Positions 59,013 through 64,000 of a DNA stretch of 64,000 nucleotides are shown piece after piece. The position numbers and the translations under genes were made by a program. Below the pieces are notes generated by a model. It saw only the letters and a list, made by a program, of their open reading frames with translations. It made no database searches and was not told the DNA's origin. How positions within the stretch are numbered: position 1 is the stretch's first letter; each line of letters opens with the position of its first letter. The stretch covers positions 62,001 through 126,000 of the forward strand of contig JAHBTX010000002.1 in NCBI GenBank assembly GCA_019638395.1. The letters are read 5' to 3'. The stretch comes from Cyclobacteriaceae bacterium (GTDB lineage Bacteria; Bacteroidota; Bacteroidia; Cytophagales; Cyclobacteriaceae).

Positions 59013-60062
59013 TTATGAGCTAGTTTTGATCGTAATTCCGTCAGAAACCGGAAATCCTTGACACAGAAGAATCTGTCCATCTCTCAGTTCCTCTTCCGTC
59101 AGAATATGATTTTTCCTAAGTTTCACTTTGCCACTGATCAGTGTTGCGCGGCAGGTGCCACATTGACCCTCGGTGCAGGAGTATGGCACTTGAATCCCGC
59201 TTTCGAGAGACGCCTGCAGGATTGATCTTCCTCTTTTTACAGTGAGAGCCTTTTCCTCACTCTTCACTAGAAGAATAATTTCACGATCAGGAAAAGCGGT
59301 GTGATCAAAGGCTAGTGTTTGATCTGGAATAAAAAAGTGTTCCTTATTTATGTTAAGTCTATCAGCACTAATAGACCGAATCGTTTCCTCAACTAACTGC
59401 ATGAAGAGATACGGCCCGCATAGATAGTATTCAACTTGATAATTCACTTCCGTGAGTATCGTCTTAATGATCTTCTTTGCAATCAACTTCGAAAGCCTTC
59501 CTTTGTAAAAGACAGGGGAATCAGCCGGAACATTCTCATCCTGCGTAATGACATGATAGACCCGTAGACGAGATGGAAATTCAGCTTCCAACCTTTGAAG
59601 TTCTTTGTTGAATATGATCTTGTTGTAGGTTTTATTTGAATAGATCAATGATACCGTTGACCTTGGTTCATCATATAGCAGCGTTCGGATCATTGAAAAA
59701 ATAGGTGTGATGCCGCTGCCTCCCGCAAACATAGTGAGATGGCGTTTTACATCTTGAGAGGGTACGAGAGTAAATTCTCCTGATATTTGTTCAAGCTCAA
59801 GCTGTATTTTATCAGGAGAAGCATTTGCCAGAAAGTTTGATACTAATCCATCTTCCACTGCCCGGACTGTTATCGCTACTTCATCATCAACATACGGAGA
59901 CGTATGGAACGAATATGTTCGTGTAACTTTTATATCACCTACGGTGAGCGAAAAAATACCATGTTGACCGGCTTTATAGTTGATCAACTTTGATTCTCTT
60001 TTAAACCACAATGAAACGGAATCTTCTGTAGGCTTCGAAATACGGATGATTTGTAATTCCAT
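59013..60062 (-). CDS. Ferredoxin-NADP reductase-like protein with C-terminal 2Fe-2S domain
   Basis: A 349-aa oxidoreductase of the PaaE/Hmp-reductase type. FAD-binding RTYSFHTSPY near residue 48; NAD(P)-binding FAGGSGITPIFSMIRTLL near 112; a plant-type ferredoxin domain at the C-terminus with PYSCTEGQCGTCRATLISGK and the fourth ligand in ILLCQGFPV. The electron acceptor is unknown. It lies between copper HMA proteins and CopA, suggesting a link with copper reduction or with a copper-sensitive Fe-S or heme protein; this is inference. Confidence 0.9.
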   Translation of the reverse strand: MELQIIRISKPTEDSVSLWFKRESKLINYKAGQHGIFSLTVGDIKVTRTYSFHTSPYVDDEVAITVRAVEDGLVSNFLANASPDKIQLELEQISGEFTLVPSQDVKRHLTMFAGGSGITPIFSMIRTLLYDEPRSTVSLIYSNKTYNKIIFNKELQRLEAEFPSRLRVYHVITQDENVPADSPVFYKGRLSKLIAKKIIKTILTEVNYQVEYYLCGPYLFMQLVEETIRSISADRLNINKEHFFIPDQTLAFDHTAFPDREIILLVKSEEKALTVKRGRSILQASLESGIQVPYSCTEGQCGTCRATLISGKVKLRKNHILTEEELRDGQILLCQGFPVSDGITIKTSS

Positions 60063-60076
60063 AAAGAGAACAATTT

Positions 60077-60160
60077 TTATCTAACAAACAACATCAATGC
60101 ACAAACCGCAGCCACTGCAACGCCCAAAACCAGAACCATTATTTTCCCAATTGATTTCAT
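60077..60160 (-). CDS. Tiny hydrophobic peptide (27 aa)
   Basis: ATG at 60160 to TAA at 60077 encodes MKSIGKIMVLVLGVAVAAVC and seven further residues ending FVR: one transmembrane helix with a positive N-terminus. It lies in the 219-bp gap between copA and the reductase gene. The size and location resemble other small membrane peptides of this island, but chance cannot be excluded. Confidence 0.35.
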   Translation of the reverse strand: MKSIGKIMVLVLGVAVAAVCALMLFVR

Positions 60161-60247
60161 TTGATGAATCAAAATTAAATGACGCATCTCCAATCTGTAT
60201 TGCACTATAGCCCGCTTGATTTATACTATTCCAAGAATATGGAAATG

Positions 60248-60275
60248 AAAAAAGCCTGACACTTAATCAGGCTTT
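60248..60275 (-). terminator. Rho-independent terminator after copA
   Basis: On the minus strand the stem AAAGCCTGA/TCAGGCTTT (arms 60267-60275 and 60251-60259) with a 7-base loop is followed by TTTTTT (60253-60248). It begins 7 bp after the copA stop. Confidence 0.85.
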
Positions 60276-60281
60276 GCAGTT

Positions 60282-62534
60282 TTATACTTTAGCTGCCCGC
60301 AACCTCAAACTATTTCCGACCACGCTTACCGAACTTAGCGCCATTGCTGCACCTGCTATCATTGGGTCAAGTAAGAAACCGTTTACCGGATACAATACAC
60401 CCGCAGCTATCGGAATACCGATCACGTTATAGATGAATGCCCAGAAAAGATTCTGTTTAATTCCCATCACGGTCTTGGTTGAGAGATTCAGTGCTTTTGG
60501 AATGGATTGAAGGTCTGACGTGATAAGCGTCATCTTAGCAACATCCATTGCGATATCAGAGCCTTTACCCATCGCTATACTTACATCGGCTTCGGCCAAT
60601 GCATGCGAGTCATTGATTCCGTCACCAACCATCGCTACAATTTTGCCCTTGGCCTGAAGTTCCTTCACGAATTGTGCCTTATCAGATGGCAGTACTTCAG
60701 CCATGTAATATTTGAGGCCGACCTGACTAGCAACTGCTTTTGCAGTTTGTTCATTGTCTCCGGTTAACATGTATACATCGATACCTTTCTTTTGAAGGGC
60801 GTTGATCGCTGCTTTAGATGTGGACTTAATTTTATCAGCGATTGCAATGACTGCCAAAACTTTCTGATTGTCCGAGAAGTAGACTACCGTTTTCGCTTCG
60901 GATTGTAATTTTGAAGCGAGGTTCACGATATGACCAGGAACGAGGATGTTATTTTCATCAATCAATTTCCGGTTACCTACAAAATAGGTTTGGCCGTCTG
61001 CACTTCCCTTTACACCACGAGCGGTAATGCTCTCGAATGAGTCAAGTGCAATGGAATTGATCAGTTCTGATTTCAGATTGTTCACCACGGCTTCAGCCAA
61101 TGGATGTTCTGACTGAGATTCAAGTGTGAATAGAATTTGCTTTTCCTTTGAGTTTGGTTCGGTTGCTGCCCAAACGAAATCGGTAACGACAGGTTTTCCC
61201 TCAGTGATCGTTCCAGTTTTATCTAAAATGACAGCAGTTACTTTGTGAGCAAGTTCAAGGCTTTCTGCGTCCTTAATAAGAATGCTATTTTCTGCACCCT
61301 TACCAACGCCCACCATAATCGCAGTAGGCGTGGCCAATCCAAGAGCACAAGGACACGCGATTACAAGAACGGTTACTGAATTCAGAAGTCCATAAGTAAA
61401 CGCATTGTCTCCTCCAATCACCACCCATGTGATGAATGTCAGAATTGCAATACCAATGACAATCGGAACAAAGATGCCCGCGATTTTATCAACCAGTTTC
61501 TGCACAGGAGCTTTGCTACCTTGTGCTTGCTGAACCATTTTAATGATTTGCGCCAGGATAGTATCGCCACCTACTTTTTCAGCTTCAAATTGGAAGCTTC
61601 CTTTCTGATTGATTGTTCCAGCAAACACTTTTTCACCTGCTTTCTTTTCAACAGCCACTGGCTCACCGGAGATCATGCTTTCATCAACGAAGGACGAGCC
61701 ATTGACAACAACTCCATCCACCGGGATCTTTTCACCAGGTCTCACTTGAAGTTTATAACCCACCTTCACGACAGCGATTGGAATTTCTTGTTCAACACCA
61801 TCGATGAGCGCTCTGACCGTTTTTGGCTGAAGGCCCATCAGTTTCTTTAAGGCGGATGAGGTATTAGATTTTGCCTTTTCTTCCAGAAGTTTTCCCAGTG
61901 AAATAAAGGCCACCACAACTCCGGCCGCTTCAAAATAAACATGGGCGTGCATACCCCTTGAATGCCAGAAGTCCGGGAAAAATGTATTGAACACACTGAA
62001 CACAAATGCAATTCCTGTGGACAGCGCTACAAGCGTATCCATGTTTGCTTTACCGTGTCTGGCTTGCTTCCAGGCATTCACGAAGAAGTTGCGACCAAAA
62101 TAAAATACAACGGGCGCGGTCAACATCATAGAAATGTATGTTCCATAAGGCATGTCCATAAAAAACATTCCTATCACCACCACTGGTATTGAAAAGATAG
62201 TAGACCAGATTGTGCGTTGCTTTACGGCTTCATAGTGTTTTCGCTGCGCTTCTTCCTGAACGGCCTGTGGGTCTTCCACGTTCACCACTAAGTCATAACC
62301 GATCGAGCGAACTGCATTTTGAAGATCAGCGGGTTGAGAAACGGAACTATCATACTCTACCCAAGCAGATTGATTGGCGAAATTCACGCCCGCGTCTTTT
62401 ACACCAGTAGTGGTTTTCAGAATGGACTCGACACTTACGGCACAGGCAGCACAGGTCATTTCCAGCACAGGAAATGTTTCGCGTTTAACTTTCGATGTTT
62501 TGTTTTTAGTAATTGTTAGGGTATCCGGAGACAT
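60282..62534 (-). CDS. copA: Copper-exporting P1B-1 ATPase
   Basis: A 750-aa Cu(I) ATPase. One N-terminal HMA domain with MTCAAC (C28, C31), eight membrane helices, TGE-type actuator (SMISGEPVAVEK), CPC in IACPCALGLATPTAI, DKTGTITEGKP phosphorylation site, SEHPLAEAV and GDGINDSHALAEADVSIAMG. The last helices have YNVIGIPIAAG and MALSSVSVVGNSLRL, typical of Cu(I) transporters. It has its own terminator. An HMA-AraC regulator lies 86 bp upstream on the same strand. Confidence 0.95.
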   Translation of the reverse strand: MSPDTLTITKNKTSKVKRETFPVLEMTCAACAVSVESILKTTTGVKDAGVNFANQSAWVEYDSSVSQPADLQNAVRSIGYDLVVNVEDPQAVQEEAQRKHYEAVKQRTIWSTIFSIPVVVIGMFFMDMPYGTYISMMLTAPVVFYFGRNFFVNAWKQARHGKANMDTLVALSTGIAFVFSVFNTFFPDFWHSRGMHAHVYFEAAGVVVAFISLGKLLEEKAKSNTSSALKKLMGLQPKTVRALIDGVEQEIPIAVVKVGYKLQVRPGEKIPVDGVVVNGSSFVDESMISGEPVAVEKKAGEKVFAGTINQKGSFQFEAEKVGGDTILAQIIKMVQQAQGSKAPVQKLVDKIAGIFVPIVIGIAILTFITWVVIGGDNAFTYGLLNSVTVLVIACPCALGLATPTAIMVGVGKGAENSILIKDAESLELAHKVTAVILDKTGTITEGKPVVTDFVWAATEPNSKEKQILFTLESQSEHPLAEAVVNNLKSELINSIALDSFESITARGVKGSADGQTYFVGNRKLIDENNILVPGHIVNLASKLQSEAKTVVYFSDNQKVLAVIAIADKIKSTSKAAINALQKKGIDVYMLTGDNEQTAKAVASQVGLKYYMAEVLPSDKAQFVKELQAKGKIVAMVGDGINDSHALAEADVSIAMGKGSDIAMDVAKMTLITSDLQSIPKALNLSTKTVMGIKQNLFWAFIYNVIGIPIAAGVLYPVNGFLLDPMIAGAAMALSSVSVVGNSLRLRAAKV

Positions 62535-62560
62535 AAGGTTATGCGCTTGTTTTATAAATG

Positions 62561-62568
62561 CAAGTATA
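62561..62568 (-). promoter_or_regulatory. Possible -7 element of copA
   Basis: TATACTTG on the minus strand fits TAnnTTTG with one mismatch, 26 bases before the ATG at 62534. No TTG box is found at 15-16 bases upstream, so this is tentative. Confidence 0.3.
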
Positions 62569-62620
62569 CAGTGAAACTTATCTTTGGGATTTGCACTTTA
62601 GCGGTTACTGTTTACATGAT

Positions 62621-63208
62621 TCACAATTCTGCAACAATCTTTTTGATTAGGTTCTTCTTCTCGTTTCGTAGAGACTTGAAATGAGAAGGCGTTAGACCTG
62701 TCAGTTCTTTGAACTGCCGCGATAGATGATGAATGCTATTGAATCCCGTGATGTAGGCTATTTCTGTTAGAGTAAATTCGGTGTAAACCAATAGCTCCTT
62801 AACCTTTTCAAGTCGTTTTGTTATGATGTATCGTTCCAGCGATAAACCTTCCGTTTCGGAAAATGCCTGACTGATAGCGTCATAGTTCATATGAAGCGTA
62901 TCTGCCAGCAATCCTGAAAACCTGACCTGTGCGTCATATTGAATGTTCTGATTGAAAACATCATCTATTACTTTTTTGACTTGGCTGACAATTTTATGTT
63001 GTCGGTCAGTAATCAACTCGAATCCGGCATCTGCTAAAAACTTGGAAATCTTGTTCTTATCTTGTTTTGAAAGGTTCTTATCAAAAACAACACGCCCTAA
63101 ACTAATGCGCTGAACAACGTGCCCCAGATCCTCCAGGCCTTGTTTGATTACAGAAATACAACGGTCGCACACCATTCCTCTAATCAATAGTTGATTCGCC
63201 TTATCCAT
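62621..63208 (-). CDS. HMA-AraC fusion regulator
   Basis: A 195-aa regulator. Residues 1-70 are an HMA-like fold with IRGMVCDRCISVIKQGLEDL, C14 and C17 as CxxC. Residues 95-185 form an AraC HTH domain: RYIITKRLEKVKELLVYTEF, LTEIAYITGFNSIHHLSRQF and LTGLTPSHFK. This joins a copper-binding domain to a DNA-binding domain in one short protein. It most likely senses cytosolic Cu(I) and regulates copA and the HMA genes downstream. A short inverted repeat (63212-63228) precedes it. Confidence 0.88.
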   Translation of the reverse strand: MDKANQLLIRGMVCDRCISVIKQGLEDLGHVVQRISLGRVVFDKNLSKQDKNKISKFLADAGFELITDRQHKIVSQVKKVIDDVFNQNIQYDAQVRFSGLLADTLHMNYDAISQAFSETEGLSLERYIITKRLEKVKELLVYTEFTLTEIAYITGFNSIHHLSRQFKELTGLTPSHFKSLRNEKKNLIKKIVAEL

Positions 63209-63211
63209 AGT

Positions 63212-63228
63212 GTTATCATTCGTATAAC
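63212..63228. promoter_or_regulatory. Inverted repeat before the HMA-AraC gene
   Basis: GTTAT (63212-63216) and ATAAC (63224-63228) flank CATTCGT. It ends 4 bases from the start codon at 63208. Possible operator; the arms are short. Confidence 0.35.
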
Positions 63229-63335
63229 AAAAGTCGGTTGCGTAGCAGCCAAGGGTGTTACACTATACCCGAAAAGAATTATAGAATTTCATACGGCAAT
63301 TCAAGCGTTTGGGAATCTTTTGTGTATTTATTTTT

Positions 63336-63564
63336 ATGAACACTATAGAAATGAAGAGATCGCTTAGGGTAGCCTTAAGTCCTCATTTGAAGAATCTTAG
63401 AGTAGCGAAGGCAAAAATGTCTGACCGGGAATTTGCCGGTTTGGTAGACTAGTTTCAGTCAAAAATTGTTGAGCAATCCCGAGGCATACTTAGCAGGTGT
63501 GGGCGATTCCCACCACCTAAAATTAACTATTGAGAGCATCATTGATGAGATTGCTGAAAGTTAA
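63336..63564 (+). pseudogene. Degraded small gene
   Basis: ATG at 63336 opens MNTIEMKRSLRVALSPHLKN, runs 38 codons to a TAG at 63450, and continues in frame with FQSK. After a +1 shift the frame reads LLSNPEAYLAGVGDSHHLKL and ends ESIIDEIAES at TAA 63562-63564. Stop and shift together suggest a small gene of about 75 codons that has decayed. The family is not recognised. It fills the 363-bp gap between the two AraC genes. Confidence 0.35.
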
Positions 63565-63571
63565 GTGAGGT

Positions 63572-64000
63572 TTAATTGATATTGTCCAGAGGTTTGCGCT
63601 TCTGGTCAATGTCTCTTGACTTCTTTAATTCGGAGGGGGTAAAACCCGTCACTTTTTTAAACTGTGCTGATAGGTGAGCCACACTGCTATAACCCAGGCG
63701 GTCGGCTATTTCACTGAAGTTTAGTTCGGCATAGAATATCAGCTCCTTTACGCGTTCAATTTTTTGGCGAATGATGTATTGCTCTAATGTAATACCCTCC
63801 ACCGAAGAGAATAGATTGCTCAAGAGGTTGTAATCCACATTCAATTCTTCGGAAAGCATCGTTGACCAATTGAACTTTAGGTTCACCGATTCTGCCCGAT
63901 GGATTTTCTGAATTACAATATTCTTGATTGATTCAATCAATCTAGCCTTGCGATCATCTATTCGTTCAAATCCCAGCGTTACCAAAGAGGTATCTAAGCG
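63572..64000 (-). CDS. AraC-family regulator, paralogue of the HMA-AraC protein, 5' end outside window
   Basis: 142 residues are visible; the frame is open to the right edge, so the N-terminus lies outside. The HTH domain matches that of the gene at 62621-63208: QYIIRQKIERVKELIFYAEL, FSEIADRLGYSSVAHLSAQF and VTGFTPSELKK. The part at the edge, LDTSLVTLGFERIDDRKARL, aligns with the end of the HMA-like part of the neighbour (LADAGFELITDRQHK), so an HMA-like domain probably precedes it. The two may recognise different metals or states. Confidence 0.85.
   Translation of the reverse strand, partial: RLDTSLVTLGFERIDDRKARLIESIKNIVIQKIHRAESVNLKFNWSTMLSEELNVDYNLLSNLFSSVEGITLEQYIIRQKIERVKELIFYAELNFSEIADRLGYSSVAHLSAQFKKVTGFTPSELKKSRDIDQKRKPLDNIN

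Noticed and set aside
60282-62534. SHAL instead of SPAL in the CopA hinge motif (GDGINDSHAL)
   Set aside because: Substitution at this position (for example SQAL) is common in Bacteroidota CopA proteins as I recall them, so it is not taken as a defect.
1-64000. CRISPR arrays, tRNA or rRNA genes, insertion sequences, integrases
   Set aside because: No regular repeat-spacer pattern, cloverleaf, rRNA-like stretch, transposase or recombinase frame was seen; the island shows no recognisable mobile element inside this window.

Overview
The window looks like a chromosomal segment of a Bacteroidota bacterium, most likely of the Cytophagales. This is inferred from the gene families (HYC_CC_PP, DUF3347, DUF6660, DUF3703, PepSY-like and OMP_b-brl_3 proteins), from TonB-dependent receptors with an N-terminal carboxypeptidase-like domain, from A-rich leaders without strong Shine-Dalgarno sites, and from TAnnTTTG-type -7 promoter elements. 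No rRNA, tRNA, integrase, transposase or CRISPR array was seen. Almost the whole window is a metal and metalloid homeostasis island with an embedded envelope-remodelling two-component regulon.

1-17.2 kb (all minus) is a copper/silver cluster. Reading in the direction of transcription it holds an HYC_CC_PP protein, a CusA-type RND pump split by an in-frame TAA, a TolC-like channel, two CusB-like adaptors with heavy-metal-binding domains, a 42-aa membrane protein, a DUF3347 lipoprotein, a methyltransferase, a Tat-exported multicopper oxidase, a second DUF3347 protein, a YVTN beta-propeller lipoprotein, an NTF2-like protein, a protein with two TRASH/YHS-like cysteine motifs, a DUF2147 protein, an unexpected nuclease-like protein, a DUF2231 membrane protein, and a Met-rich PcoA/CopA-type multicopper oxidase cut by the left edge. 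17.3-25.9 kb (minus) is a zinc/cadmium/cobalt module: DUF6660, a small membrane protein, CzcA, CzcC, CzcB, DUF3703 and a ZntA-like P-type ATPase.

26-36 kb holds a PAP2 phosphatase, a divergent pair of PepSY-like proteins, an outer-membrane beta-barrel protein plus EamA protein, a TauE/SafE protein, and an LTA-synthase-like sulfatase followed by an OmpR-type response regulator and a histidine kinase. Five promoters here share one architecture: two TCCAGAA half-sites 11 bp apart, about 8 bp, then a -7 element. This is the strongest candidate for an undescribed regulon in the window.

36.1-40.7 kb (plus) is an arsenic cluster: a DUF4468 protein, arsR, a metallophosphoesterase, a glycine-cleavage H protein, a DUF2490 protein, an aquaporin and ArsO. 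No arsenate reductase, ArsB/Acr3 pump or ArsM is visible. Three ArsR-operator-like sequences sit in its promoters. 40.7-44.7 kb (plus) has a membrane protein, a second DUF6660 protein, a TonB receptor and a CDF-type cation transporter.

44.7-58.4 kb (plus) has an FtsX-type permease, a decayed gene, an AraC regulator with a membrane N-terminus, an ABC ATPase/permease pair, a His-rich protein, a small His-rich lipoprotein and a third RND efflux set (CusB/CusA/TolC-like). 58.5-64 kb (minus) is a copper-handling module: two HMA chaperone-like proteins, a ferredoxin-reductase-like flavoprotein, a tiny membrane peptide, CopA, an HMA-AraC fusion regulator, a small degraded gene and a second AraC regulator that runs off the right edge.
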